Positions 16,336-25,955 of a stretch of DNA of 64,000 nucleotides are shown in pieces. Below the pieces are notes generated by a model, which was not told the origin of the DNA, ran no database searches, and saw nothing but the letters and a program-made list of their open reading frames with translations. Position numbers and translations under genes: made by a program. Source of the DNA: an uncultured Desulfobulbus sp. (GTDB taxonomy: Bacteria; Desulfobacterota; Desulfobulbia; Desulfobulbales; Desulfobulbaceae); the NCBI RefSeq assembly GCF_963664075.1, contig NZ_OY760916.1, positions 2,606,001 to 2,670,000 of the forward strand, given 5' to 3'. Every line of letters begins with the position of its first letter. Position 1 is the first letter of the stretch.

Positions 16336-19300
16336 ACTTTTTATCAGCGATGTCACCGCCGGAGATAATCTTCTGCGTAATGCCTTTGTTCCCATCAACC
16401 GTGAAAGCGGCATCGCCGATCATGGTGTGCTCTTTGCGGCCAATGGAACCTGCAAAACCACCCTGCTCTCGTTTATTCTCAACATTTTTTCTCCGGAGCA
16501 ACGGCGCTTTGTCCAGCACCTTCAATCAACCGGAGACAAAACGCTCGAGCAATACCTGATTCCCGGCCGCCCGGCTGTGGTCCTGGTCGACCTTGCCTGT
16601 AACGAGCAACCGACTCTTTTCAACTCAGCCCCTGAGTCCCACCTGGTATTGGGGCAACTGCTCTACCGCTCACGGGGTATGGTCGACAAGCTCGATCGTA
16701 TTTTTTTCATTGCCCATTCTCCAGATTTTTTTGATCTGCTGCGCACGACCTGGGACAACCTGCTGGAGCAGGAACAACCCTGGCGAGCTATTCGTGACTT
16801 CGTCTCCCAGCACGCTCAGCAGACCAATGTGCAGAGCGAGTGGCTCACGGTCCTGGAAAGGCTGGGTCTTGATCCCTGGTTGATTGATCGTCAAATTGAC
16901 TTTGCCCGCAGTGAGGGTGGCATCAAAGACGCGTTTAAATTTCGCTCTGAGTCTGATTTTCTCAATTTCTTTCTGGGGTGCGTAACCGATCTGGAGGCAG
17001 CAGAGACTCTGCGAAAAAATATAGGGCAATCGCTACGCAAAATGGAAGATCGTCCTCGCAAAATCGCTCAGCTCGAAACCGCACGTGAGTTGAAACGACG
17101 CTTGCGTGACTATAACGCCAGCGCCCGTATCTGGCGTGATGCCCTAGACGCTGTCGATGGATCCAAGGCCGTGCTGGGGGAAGCTGTCCACCTCTTGCAG
17201 CAGTCAAAAACCTTGGCTGAGCAGCAGATGCAACTGCGTGAAAAAGCGCTTCAGGAAACTCAAAAACTCAGGGCCACGACTCATAAAAAGCAGGAAGTTG
17301 CCCAGATACATGTCGCGACTGTTGAACGCTTCCAACTCTGCCAGGCGGTCCACCAGGCCCAAGAAGAAATATCCCGCGCTGAACAGGAGATCCAATGTTT
17401 CAAGGAAGAACAACATGGACTCAAAGCCGCAGATATTGTTGCAGAAATTCGAAGAAATCGCGGCCAGTTAGAAATCAAGCAGGATGTGTTACGACAGGCC
17501 AGTGAAGAGCTCTCACCCCTGCTGGAGCGCATCGCACTTTTCAGCCTCCAATACCACGCCCGTCTCGACGAAGATCGACGGAGCCTGCTTGCACTGATCA
17601 AACAACATGAAGCCCATATTGCTGAGTTGGATTCGTCCATGAAAACCGGTGAGGTGCAGTTAAAGGCCTATCTCAGCAAGCGCAGTGCCTTAGAAGAACA
17701 AAAGCTGGAGCTGAGCGCCCGTATTCGAGCAGCCCAGGAGCGGCGTCAGGCATTGCCCATGCAAGAGGGAGAATCTCCTGATGAGGCGCGGGAGCGCTTG
17801 CAAGATAATCTCCGAGACATGGACGCACGCCTCACCGCCGTCAGTGAACAGAGAGCTTCACTTGAGAAGAAAATTGGAAGCAATGAGGAAAAATGGCGAC
17901 TTCTTCAGAAAAAGCAGTCTGAACTCAATGTTCAACACGAACAGGCTCGACAATGCCAGGAAGCCGAATTTAAGCAACGGCAACGTCTTCTCGCCTCACC
18001 CCATCTTCAGCGAATCGCAGGGCGCACCACTTTTGATCCGACCAAGGCAGAGCTGGTGTCGCGGCTTGACGACGCCCTTACCCGCAGTTGGGAGAAGATA
18101 GAACAAAAAAAACGACAGCAGGCTGATCTGACTCGAGAACTTGAACGGTTGCGTGGCACCGAGACCTTAACCGCAGACGAACAAACCAGAGGGCTGCTCG
18201 CCCATTATCACCAGCAGGGGATCTCTCCAGAGGAGCTGAAAACCTTTCCGGAACATCTGGCGAGTCTCTACACTGCCCCCAAAGATATCGCCCGTTTTAT
18301 CGAAAGCGATCCGGGACGATTCACGGGGCTCATGGCCACCAGCCAAACTGTGATAGAAAAAATTCGGGCACTGCCCGTACCCGGCTGGCTGTATCGTCCG
18401 GTGATTCTTTCGACGTGGGGAGAACAGGAGGAGAGCAAACCCATTTCCGCCTCTGTCATCTGCCCTGCAGATCCGGGGGTCTACTCCAAACGGTACCTGG
18501 AGGAAACCCGCTCCCGGCTGCAGGAGCAACTCGACAAACTGATTGTGAACATCAACCTCGAGAGAAAGCAACTGCGAGAAATGGAAGCTGACAGTCGTGC
18601 ACTGCATGCCTATCGCGATACCTATCCTGACGACTGCACAGTCACTGCGCTCAGCGAACGTCTTCAAGGGCTGGAGCAAAGTCTGGTCGAGTTGCAAGCA
18701 GAGATCACCGACAGGGAAAATGATGCCCAATCACTGCGAAAACAAAAGAGCGAGCAGGAAGCTCTCCATTATGCGCTGACCAAAAAACGAGTGCAGATTG
18801 GTGAACATCATGACCAGGTCCAGGCATGGCGCAAAGAGTATGAGTCGCTGGAGCGTTGGGGGAATCAGGCGGAAAAGAACGCAGCAGCCCTGAAAAAGCT
18901 CGCATTAAGCATGGAGACTGAAGCTGAAAAAATCCAGCGGATTCGTGAAGAAGTTGCTTCGCTCAAAGCTGATATTCAGGTCAGTCGTTCCCAGATCAAG
19001 GGGCTGGATGAGCGGGCTGGTGAGGTGCCCAAATATCCGGAAGCAACACTCAACGACGAACAACGAAAAACAGCCCTGCAGATGGACCGCGAGAGCTTAA
19101 AACAATTATTTGAGGAAGCCCGTGATCATCAGCGTCACCGAGCTGATGCGCTTGGCGTGAGCACCGTGCAACGAGAACTGATTGAGCTTGAAGGTACTGT
19201 CAGCCATCAGGAGTCGCATTTGGAGAGCATGCTGCGGGAAGTGACCCTAGAGCCGGAGACAATCGAGCATTGGGTGGGCCAAAGTGTTACCCAGCGCGAG

Positions 19301-20722
19301 GAACGGCGCAACTTTCTCAACGAGAAAATCCAAGAGACAACCGGGGCTATCGGGACCATGCGTGGGCGTATCGAATATCAAAACCGAGATATCGAAAAGC
19401 TGACCCAGACACTTACCCAATGTGCGGCCCTATCCATCAAGTCCAGCATTCGAGAAACAGACCTCAACGATCAGGATCTCGAAGAGATGATCCACCTCTT
19501 TCAGCAAGACGTCCAGCGCCATGGCGAGAAGCTCGAACGCCTTGACCTGCGCACTCGTGAACTTGAAGCAGCCGTCAAAGAACAGGAGACCTGGCGCCAG
19601 GAGGTCGAGCTTGGCCTTGCTGCGACCCAGTCCTTTACTCCGCTCTGGGATCAACAGTCTCCGCGAATGGACTGGCCGGAAACGCTCTCCACAGCTGAGC
19701 CCCAGGAAAACATTGAGGCAACCCGCACCCTCAACGCACAGGCTCGTCAACACATTACCGCTTTTGAACAGCTTCGTTACAGTCTGGAAAGTGCCAGAAG
19801 CCAAATGGGAACCGAATTTGAGCATCTGCGCTCGGACCTTGCAGCCGAACGTTTTATGCATAACCTTCCAGCGGTGATCGATGAGCTGCTCCGCTATGAT
19901 ACCGAGTCGTTGGGAAACCAGGCTAAAGAACTGATTCAACGTTGCGAAGAGATAGCCCAGAATATCGAAGGGGACCTCTCCATCTCCCAGCAAATCATGG
20001 ACAACCTGGTGGACATGCTCCTTTCCCGTGCCAAGGAATACCACCAGAAACTCCAGACTGCGGCACAACAATTACTGCCCGAGGATGTGTATATGTACGG
20101 CGGGCGAAGTATCCTTCGGGCAGGGACACGATTGGACTTCACTCGCTTTGGCGCGGATTTCAAGCGAACGGTCGAAAACTGGCTGCATGAATTGATGCAG
20201 CAGGATCGCCTGCCTGAAGTCAATCAGCGGGTAGGCAACTGTTTGGGAGCTGAGCTGCTCTACCAGCTTCTCCGAGCCTCTACCGGGAAAAAGGATTTTG
20301 GCATACGCCTGCTCAAATGTGACGATACCGGCCGCAACTACGAACAGGTGGGTAAAGATCTGGGCTCCGGTGGCGAAGCCCTGACCACAGCAGTACTGCT
20401 TTATACTTTGCTGACCTTCATGCGCAAGAAACGCCATAACCTTCCCCATGGACGCCTACCGGCCTTTCTCATCCTGGATAACCCTCTGGGCGTCTGCAAC
20501 CGCTCGGATTTTCTCGATGCCCAGTTGAAAGTGGCCAAGGCCATGGGCATTCAATGCGTCTATCTCACCGGAATCAACGATCGGGAATCGCTGGGGCTTT
20601 TTGAACTGCGGGTGGCCATCCGTAAGGGAGAAAAGAAGGCCAGGATCGGCAAGAGAACCTATACCATCCTTGAGATAGCGGAACTCAATGTGGAACATAC
20701 CGCCATTCCAGTTTTGGCATGA
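16319..20722 (+). CDS. SMC/MukB-like ATPase (JetC/MksB-like) with atypical Walker A
   Basis: From the ATG at 16319 (GGAGA ribosome site upstream) the product is 1467 residues, similar in length to E. coli MukB. The N-terminal head has a P-loop near residue 40 reading AANGTCKTT instead of the usual GxNGxGKST. Two long coiled-coil arms (about 250-620 and 740-1240) flank a globular hinge-like middle (about 640-730). The C-terminal head has the ABC signature in GKDLGSGGEALTT (about 1345) and a Walker B ending LILDNPLG (about 1385), with Asn where many ABC ATPases have the catalytic Glu. Such ATPases, with kleisin and KITE partners, extrude DNA loops; in Wadjet/MksBEFG they defend against plasmids together with the nuclease JetD/MksG. 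No such nuclease gene is visible upstream or downstream. Type and function are inference. Confidence 0.8.
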   Translation: MYRLCKLFISDVTAGDNLLRNAFVPINRESGIADHGVLFAANGTCKTTLLSFILNIFSPEQRRFVQHLQSTGDKTLEQYLIPGRPAVVLVDLACNEQPTLFNSAPESHLVLGQLLYRSRGMVDKLDRIFFIAHSPDFFDLLRTTWDNLLEQEQPWRAIRDFVSQHAQQTNVQSEWLTVLERLGLDPWLIDRQIDFARSEGGIKDAFKFRSESDFLNFFLGCVTDLEAAETLRKNIGQSLRKMEDRPRKIAQLETARELKRRLRDYNASARIWRDALDAVDGSKAVLGEAVHLLQQSKTLAEQQMQLREKALQETQKLRATTHKKQEVAQIHVATVERFQLCQAVHQAQEEISRAEQEIQCFKEEQHGLKAADIVAEIRRNRGQLEIKQDVLRQASEELSPLLERIALFSLQYHARLDEDRRSLLALIKQHEAHIAELDSSMKTGEVQLKAYLSKRSALEEQKLELSARIRAAQERRQALPMQEGESPDEARERLQDNLRDMDARLTAVSEQRASLEKKIGSNEEKWRLLQKKQSELNVQHEQARQCQEAEFKQRQRLLASPHLQRIAGRTTFDPTKAELVSRLDDALTRSWEKIEQKKRQQADLTRELERLRGTETLTADEQTRGLLAHYHQQGISPEELKTFPEHLASLYTAPKDIARFIESDPGRFTGLMATSQTVIEKIRALPVPGWLYRPVILSTWGEQEESKPISASVICPADPGVYSKRYLEETRSRLQEQLDKLIVNINLERKQLREMEADSRALHAYRDTYPDDCTVTALSERLQGLEQSLVELQAEITDRENDAQSLRKQKSEQEALHYALTKKRVQIGEHHDQVQAWRKEYESLERWGNQAEKNAAALKKLALSMETEAEKIQRIREEVASLKADIQVSRSQIKGLDERAGEVPKYPEATLNDEQRKTALQMDRESLKQLFEEARDHQRHRADALGVSTVQRELIELEGTVSHQESHLESMLREVTLEPETIEHWVGQSVTQREERRNFLNEKIQETTGAIGTMRGRIEYQNRDIEKLTQTLTQCAALSIKSSIRETDLNDQDLEEMIHLFQQDVQRHGEKLERLDLRTRELEAAVKEQETWRQEVELGLAATQSFTPLWDQQSPRMDWPETLSTAEPQENIEATRTLNAQARQHITAFEQLRYSLESARSQMGTEFEHLRSDLAAERFMHNLPAVIDELLRYDTESLGNQAKELIQRCEEIAQNIEGDLSISQQIMDNLVDMLLSRAKEYHQKLQTAAQQLLPEDVYMYGGRSILRAGTRLDFTRFGADFKRTVENWLHELMQQDRLPEVNQRVGNCLGAELLYQLLRASTGKKDFGIRLLKCDDTGRNYEQVGKDLGSGGEALTTAVLLYTLLTFMRKKRHNLPHGRLPAFLILDNPLGVCNRSDFLDAQLKVAKAMGIQCVYLTGINDRESLGLFELRVAIRKGEKKARIGKRTYTILEIAELNVEHTAIPVLA

Positions 20723-20733
20723 GAGAAAAAAAC

Positions 20734-21321
20734 ATGAAAAAAATAATTTTCTTTATCCTCACCCTGCTCGTAAGTACCCATTATGCCCATGCAAACGCAT
20801 ACATTTTTATTGGGGCTGGTCCCATAGCGGGAGACACGTACCTGGTTGCCGGCTCCCTGGCCAAAACGCTCAACAGTAAAAGAAAAGAGTTTCATTTTCG
20901 CGCTTCTGTTCAATCCACACACGGGGATACAGAGACCATCCGCCTCCTCAAATCTGGTGACATAGATTTTGGCGTTGTCAGCACTCGTCATCTTGCTGCA
21001 CACAACCAAGTTCGTGTAATTTTCAGTCTCCCCACAACCCCCTACGTTGTTGTCACCTCAGAAAAGGCTGCCGTTGGCAGAGTTCATACCTTTGTCAGGG
21101 CTGTCGTTGAAAATCTCACTTTTCTAAAAATACAACTCTGCAGAGTAAATATTCTCCAGCCAAGAGCCGATGAGTTATTAGTCGGGGGAGGTTTGGTTGA
21201 AGATGCCGTGTTCACTAAAGAAAGCATGCTGACAGGTTTTTCGGGACGTCTCCATCCTGGATCATTGAAGTATTTCAAAGAAGCGGGGATACAACCTAAA
21301 ACATTGACAAATCGTTCTTAA
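20734..21321 (+). CDS. Short TAXI-like periplasmic solute-binding protein, probably incomplete
   Basis: The ATG at 20734 gives a signal peptide (MKKIIFFILTLLVSTHYAHA). The N-terminal mature part, FIGAGPIAGDTYLVAGSLAK followed by SVQSTHGDTETIRLLKSGDIDFGVV, resembles TAXI-type TRAP receptors (GGxxGTYxPxGxxLA, SxGSxENxxxLxxGxxDxAxV). After about residue 115 the sequence departs from the family. At 195 residues it is much shorter than the usual 310-330, so internal sequence is probably missing. No TRAP permease is nearby. It begins 11 bases after the SMC gene stop and could be co-transcribed with it. It may be a decayed receptor or a small ligand-binding accessory protein. Confidence 0.5.
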   Translation: MKKIIFFILTLLVSTHYAHANAYIFIGAGPIAGDTYLVAGSLAKTLNSKRKEFHFRASVQSTHGDTETIRLLKSGDIDFGVVSTRHLAAHNQVRVIFSLPTTPYVVVTSEKAAVGRVHTFVRAVVENLTFLKIQLCRVNILQPRADELLVGGGLVEDAVFTKESMLTGFSGRLHPGSLKYFKEAGIQPKTLTNRS

Positions 21322-21423
21322 TACGTATTTATACAATATAAAGACAGACGTTATTTTAGACACACTCACTAACCAATTCTGTCCTTTGTTTGCAGGAAGC
21401 GTTGTTCGAAGCAGGAGGAAAAA

Positions 21424-22242
21424 ATGGTCACTATCAAAGGTACATCGACAAGTCCGAATTACCTGAACAAAGCTCTGGCGCAATCCAATACGGCCTTAAA
21501 CCGCTTGAGCAGTGGCAGCCGAATCAACAGTGCCAAGGATGATGCCGCTGGCCTGGCCATCTCTGACCGAATGTCTTCGCTTATTCAGGGACTCAACCAG
21601 GCGATGACCAATGCCAACGATGGTATATCCCTAACCCAGACCGCAGACGGAGCTCTCTCTGAATCGAACAATGCCTTACAGCGGATGCGGGAATTGGCTG
21701 TACAGTCGGGCAATGCCATTTACTCAAGCTCCGACAGGGCTGCACTGAACAAAGAATTCGGCCAGTTGCAGCAGGAACTCGGACGTATTGCCGAGCAGAC
21801 CAATTTTAACGGGCAAAAACTTTTAAACGGTGAATTTGAGGGTGCATCTTTTCAGGTTGGCGCCAACAGTGGCGAAACCATTGAAGTCTCCATCGCGGAT
21901 ATGAGTACAGAGGCTCTGGGACTCAGGGATCTGAATATCTCGACCGCCACAGGTGCCCAGGAGGCTCTTAAGGCAATTGATGGTGCCCTGTCAAACGTCT
22001 CGAATGCTCGCTCTGACCTTGGAGCAGTACAAAGCCGCTTCGAATCAGCCATATCCAACCTGGGGACGACCTCGGTCAATATGGCTGAATCCAGATCACG
22101 TATTGCCGACACCGACTACGCTGCCGAGGTTTCTGAAAGTATAAAGAACCAGATACTTGCCAAGGCTGGCATTGCTGTTCAAACGCAGGCGCGGCAATCC
22201 GCGGGGGTAGCCTTACAGCTCCTCAATGTTGGGGAAAATTGA
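21424..22242 (+). CDS. fliC: Flagellin
   Basis: The 272-residue protein has both conserved flagellin ends: the N-terminal D0/D1 part ([26 protein letters not shown], then [14 protein letters not shown] and [10 protein letters not shown]) and the C-terminal part ([33 protein letters not shown]). The variable central domains are almost absent, giving a minimal filament subunit. A GGAGGA ribosome site precedes the ATG. No other flagellar gene lies in this window, so it is an orphan flagellin; no clear sigma-28 promoter was recognised upstream. Confidence 0.94.
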   Translation: MVTIKGTSTSPNYLNKALAQSNTALNRLSSGSRINSAKDDAAGLAISDRMSSLIQGLNQAMTNANDGISLTQTADGALSESNNALQRMRELAVQSGNAIYSSSDRAALNKEFGQLQQELGRIAEQTNFNGQKLLNGEFEGASFQVGANSGETIEVSIADMSTEALGLRDLNISTATGAQEALKAIDGALSNVSNARSDLGAVQSRFESAISNLGTTSVNMAESRSRIADTDYAAEVSESIKNQILAKAGIAVQTQARQSAGVALQLLNVGEN

Positions 22243-22245
22243 CAT

Positions 22246-22324
22246 AAAAGAAGGCGTTAACGCGGAAGAGAAACAACAAAAACGTATCCCTATACCTCCT
22301 GCCTCTCCCCTTCGCCTTCTTTTT
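22246..22324 (+). terminator. Possible terminator behind flagellin
   Basis: AAAAGAAGGCG (22246-22256) can pair with CGCCTTCTTTT (22313-22323) across a long loop of about 56 bases. The pairing is good and T-rich at its end, but the loop is unusually long. Confidence 0.45.
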
Positions 22325-22363
22325 CAAACCATCGCTCTCTTATCATAACTAAGCATTGATACA

Positions 22364-22401
22364 AGGTTCTTCTTCAAGATGAAGAGGAACCTATTTTTTT
22401 G
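22364..22401 (+). terminator. Intrinsic terminator
   Basis: AGGTTCTTCTTC (22364-22375) pairs with GAAGAGGAACCT (22381-22392), with one G-U pair and a five-base loop, followed by ATTTTTTT. This is the stronger candidate end of the flagellin transcript. The rest of 22402-22575 is A/T-rich without recognised features. Confidence 0.85.
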
Positions 22402-22575
22402 TTATGATTACCATCAATGCTCATTGCTATTCTTCAAAAGCAACGCAAGATGATCTATTCGAGAAAATACGCGATAAAACATAAAAAATTTAAACATTGG
22501 TAAACTTATATATATAATAGTAAATATTTGATTCTAACGAGTTTCATCCCAAAAATTAACAGAGCGCCTTGTACA

Positions 22576-23592
22576 ATGATAAAAACTAAACTGCTTTTAA
22601 TAATTATTTCTATTGCCGCAGTCTTTAGCCCTGGATTTGTTTTTGCTCTTGGCGAGTATGATGGCGTTTGGGCTGGGGTACAGACAATCACTGTTCCCGG
22701 ATATCTCTATGAGTCGGAAATAACTGGTACAGCTATTTATCAAAATAGTGAAACCTCCATGAGTTTATATGATCCACTCTATGGATCAGTCACTCTTGTT
22801 AAATCGGGGGACACAAAGTGGATTCTCCCCTCACCTATCACTGCGACAGTTATGGGATATTTGGCTACGGTCAATTCTATTGAACTCACCTTTGGCTCTT
22901 CCTCATATTTTACCGGCTCAGTTGCGGTATCAGTACAAGGTATAAGCGCGACAAGCACCCTACAGCATTATAGAAAATCATGTACATCGATCTCAAACAA
23001 CGCGACAATAACCGGGTTATCGGGTTCAAATTATGATGTGCGCTGTTATGAAATCGACATACCATACGGGGCGTCGAATCTCAATGTCGTCACTTCAGGA
23101 GGATCTGGAAATTGCGACCTGACCATCGGATACCACAAACCTGATTTTAATGTCGAATTTTCAGAATCAGATACCAATGCCGAACAAATCAGTGTCAGTG
23201 TTCCCGATGAAGGAAAATGGTATATTGTTCTCTCTGCATGGCCAAGTTATGCAAGCATGACCCTCCAGGCTTCCTTTGATGGTGGTTACTTTGAACCGGT
23301 TTCCTCCTTTTCGATGAGTGTGCAAACTGGCGCAAAGCCTTTAACTGTACAATTTACCGATCAATCAACAAACACCATTACGTCCTGGGCCTGGGATTTT
23401 GGTGACGGGACCACCAGTTCAGAACAAAACCCGGTGCACATTTACCAAACGCCAGGTACGTATACGGTCAGCTTGACCGTAACCGGACCAGGGGGAACAA
23501 ATGAAGCTGTTAAAACGGACTATATCACTGTCACGGGTTCTACCGCCTCAGTCAACATAGTCCCTGCCCTCCAACTCCTTCTTTCGAAATAA
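22576..23592 (+). CDS. Secreted protein with PPC-like and PKD domains
   Basis: The ATG at 22576 gives a signal peptide ([18 protein letters not shown], cleavage after VFA) and a 338-residue product. The first part (about 30-135) is a beta-rich domain starting GEYDGVWAG. The middle (about 150-235) resembles bacterial pre-peptidase C-terminal domains ([20 protein letters not shown], then [10 protein letters not shown]). A PKD domain follows (about 240-325), with the signature [20 protein letters not shown]. The chain ends in [11 protein letters not shown], a short hydrophobic tail similar in style to two other secreted proteins in this window. No protease domain is present. It is probably an adhesion or surface-display protein. 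Confidence 0.75.
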   Translation: MIKTKLLLIIISIAAVFSPGFVFALGEYDGVWAGVQTITVPGYLYESEITGTAIYQNSETSMSLYDPLYGSVTLVKSGDTKWILPSPITATVMGYLATVNSIELTFGSSSYFTGSVAVSVQGISATSTLQHYRKSCTSISNNATITGLSGSNYDVRCYEIDIPYGASNLNVVTSGGSGNCDLTIGYHKPDFNVEFSESDTNAEQISVSVPDEGKWYIVLSAWPSYASMTLQASFDGGYFEPVSSFSMSVQTGAKPLTVQFTDQSTNTITSWAWDFGDGTTSSEQNPVHIYQTPGTYTVSLTVTGPGGTNEAVKTDYITVTGSTASVNIVPALQLLLSK

Positions 23593-23593
23593 T

Positions 23594-23633
23594 AAAAAAA
23601 GCTCCTCGTCATTGTAACGAGGAGCTTTTTTTC
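23594..23633 (+). terminator. Intrinsic terminator (bidirectional)
   Basis: AGCTCCTCGT (23600-23609) pairs perfectly with ACGAGGAGCT (23617-23626), with A7 before and T7 after the stem, so it can act in both directions between the PKD gene and lutC. Confidence 0.93.
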
Positions 23634-23739
23634 TCTATGCCTGGAAAACGCGCTGGTTCAAAGAGCGCCAGGAATGCTTTCAACCAATTTATACCTTAAT
23701 CCGTGAACATTCAGTTCCACCCACCGTCACGGATTCAGA

Positions 23740-24504
23740 TTATACATCCCGTATCACAAAGAGATGCAACTCACGGGGACCATGGGCACCATGAACCATA
23801 ATCAGTTCGATATCACCGGTTTTACTTGGCCCGGAGATAAGAGAAAGATTACGAGACAAGCCCTCTTCCCATTCCTTGTCATCCCATTTAAGCAGGGTGT
23901 AGAGTTCTTCCAGGTTAGCCAGAAGCTGCTCCTCTTTAATAACCGCGACATGTATCGATGGTACCAGAGAGACGGAACGGGCGTGCCCAGGACGGCTCCG
24001 TAAAGCGAGCGTAGCGGTAAAAGCAGCACAGTAATCGGCTGAGGTGATGCCAATAAAGGATTGCTCCACCTGCTGGCGAAAGGTTGCCTTGGCTTCTTGC
24101 GCAAGCGGCTGTACCTCCGATTCTGCCTTGGGGGCCGTAATCACAGGTATGTCTTTAAGCGCAGGCAGGTTTTCAAGGCCCAATGCATTAATAAGCGGAT
24201 GATCCCAGCGGCAGACCTGCTTTTCGCTGCCCCACTCCGGGCTTTTTTCCTGGATCAAGGCGCCAATGGCCTCTGCGGTCTGGTTTATGCCCTCCATAAT
24301 ATGCAAATCTACATACAAGGGTTTGGCAACCGTGGTCAGGGTGGTAAGCAACTCTTCCCGCTGGGCCTGACTCCGGTTTCTGATTGTCCTTAGAATCTCC
24401 ACTTCCCGTGCAGTGGGGGCAGTGGTGAAGATAGACGCGGGGCCATCCCCCTGCTCTCGCCCTAAGGCTGTACGTATTGTTTGTAGAAATTTTTCCTGCT
24501 GCAT
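23740..24504 (-). CDS. lutC: Lactate utilization protein C (LUD domain)
   Basis: The ATG at 24504 overlaps the lutB stop by one base, giving a 254-residue LutC/YkgG-type protein. It contains the LUD-domain pattern GITSADYCAAFTATLALRS followed by SLVPSIHVAVIKEEQLL and GPSKTGDIELIMVHGAHGPRELHLFVI near the C-terminus. LutABC together oxidise L-lactate to pyruvate. It is the last gene of the dctPQM-lutABC cluster on the minus strand. Confidence 0.9.
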   Translation of the reverse strand: MQQEKFLQTIRTALGREQGDGPASIFTTAPTAREVEILRTIRNRSQAQREELLTTLTTVAKPLYVDLHIMEGINQTAEAIGALIQEKSPEWGSEKQVCRWDHPLINALGLENLPALKDIPVITAPKAESEVQPLAQEAKATFRQQVEQSFIGITSADYCAAFTATLALRSRPGHARSVSLVPSIHVAVIKEEQLLANLEELYTLLKWDDKEWEEGLSRNLSLISGPSKTGDIELIMVHGAHGPRELHLFVIRDV

Positions 24505-25955
24505 CACTTCTTTCCCCTTGTTTGACCGTCCTGTTTTTCCTTCCATGCATCCATAAAGGATTTTGCCGCGATCGGCTGAATATTGCGTTTGCGCGTCCAG
24601 CCGTTAAACGGATAGGGGAGCTTACTGGTCATGCCATTTTGACGCGGAAGAAGTTTCTGAGCAAGCCGGGCAACACCGAAAAAGAGATTATAGAGGGTCC
24701 GATTGCTGTTGATCAACTGCCAGCTTCGAAAGAGCCATTTTTCAGCATTGCGATCCGGTTTGACCTGCCAGTTGGGATCCCCCTCGGAGAGCTTGGAGCG
24801 CATGGTCAAGAGCATGCGCGGCAGATTAATTTCCAGGGGGCAGGCCTGGCGGCAGGCTCCACAGAGAGATTCTCCCGAACAGAGATCTGAGGCCTTATTG
24901 ATACCAAAGAGCAGTGGCGTCACCACCGCGCCCACAGGTCCGGAATAGGCAGAGCCATAGCTGTGGCCCCCGATTTTTCCGTAGACCGGGCAGATGTTGA
25001 GACAGGCACCGCAACGGATGCAACAGAGCATCTCCCTGAAATCTTCGTCTGCCAGGATTTTGGAGCGTCCGTTATCCACGATCACCAGGTGAAACTGCTC
25101 TGGTCCGTCGCTGTGTCCGGGCTGTGCCGGGCCACCGACATAGCTTACATAGCCGCCAATCTGCTGGCCGGCCGCGCCCATGGACATCAGCCGCAAAACC
25201 GCCTGCTGCTCTTCCAGGTTGGCAACAATCCGCTCCATGCCCATAACTGCCACATGAATTTTAGGCAGGGTGGTGGACATACGAATGTTGCCCTCATTGG
25301 AAACCGTGGTGATATGCCCGGTCTCGGCACAGGCCAGGTTGCAGCCGGAGATGCCCATATCGGCTGTCAGGAATTTATCACGCAGGGCCCTGCGCGCATC
25401 CCAGGTCAAGGTCGGCGGGTCTTCGGTATACGGCGTGCCCAGTTTTTCTGCAAACAGTTCCCCGATCTGCTGCCTGGTTTTATGAATGGCCGGGGCCACG
25501 ATATGGGTGGGCTGCTCACCGGCGAGCTGAATAATATACTCGCCAAGATCGGTCTCGGTCACCTCTATACCGAGCTTTTCCAAGCCCGCATTGAGCCCGA
25601 TCTCCTCGGTGACCATGGATTTCCCTTTGACCACCGAGCGCACCTCGTTTTCCGTGGCAATCTGCACACAGATGGCAACCGCCTCTTCAGCGGTGGCGGC
25701 AAAATGCACCTGGCCACCCTGGGCCCGAATGTTGGCTGTCAGCGTCTCCAGCATCAGATCGAGATTATCCACCGCCTTGCGCCGATACTGATGCGCCTTC
25801 TTACGCAACTCCTGTCCTTCCGGCAGATTGTGGTACAGATTTTTGGTGGCCGGTCCCAGCCGATTCTGGAGACTGCTCAAGGCCGATTGCAGCACGGGAT
25901 CGGCAATGGCTTTGCGGGCTTTGGGCTTATACTGTTTCGAGGTAATAGCGCTCAT
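24504..25955 (-). CDS. lutB: Lactate utilization iron-sulfur protein B
   Basis: The 483-residue LutB/LldF-type protein has a LUD domain in its N-terminal two thirds (GISGCNLACAETG, TLPKIHVAVMGMERIV). Two ferredoxin-like clusters follow: CIRCGACLNICPVYG and the second CGACRQACPLEI. It carries electrons within the LutABC lactate dehydrogenase complex. It overlaps lutA and lutC by one base each, so the three are translationally coupled. Confidence 0.94.
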   Translation of the reverse strand: MSAITSKQYKPKARKAIADPVLQSALSSLQNRLGPATKNLYHNLPEGQELRKKAHQYRRKAVDNLDLMLETLTANIRAQGGQVHFAATAEEAVAICVQIATENEVRSVVKGKSMVTEEIGLNAGLEKLGIEVTETDLGEYIIQLAGEQPTHIVAPAIHKTRQQIGELFAEKLGTPYTEDPPTLTWDARRALRDKFLTADMGISGCNLACAETGHITTVSNEGNIRMSTTLPKIHVAVMGMERIVANLEEQQAVLRLMSMGAAGQQIGGYVSYVGGPAQPGHSDGPEQFHLVIVDNGRSKILADEDFREMLCCIRCGACLNICPVYGKIGGHSYGSAYSGPVGAVVTPLLFGINKASDLCSGESLCGACRQACPLEINLPRMLLTMRSKLSEGDPNWQVKPDRNAEKWLFRSWQLINSNRTLYNLFFGVARLAQKLLPRQNGMTSKLPYPFNGWTRKRNIQPIAAKSFMDAWKEKQDGQTRGKK

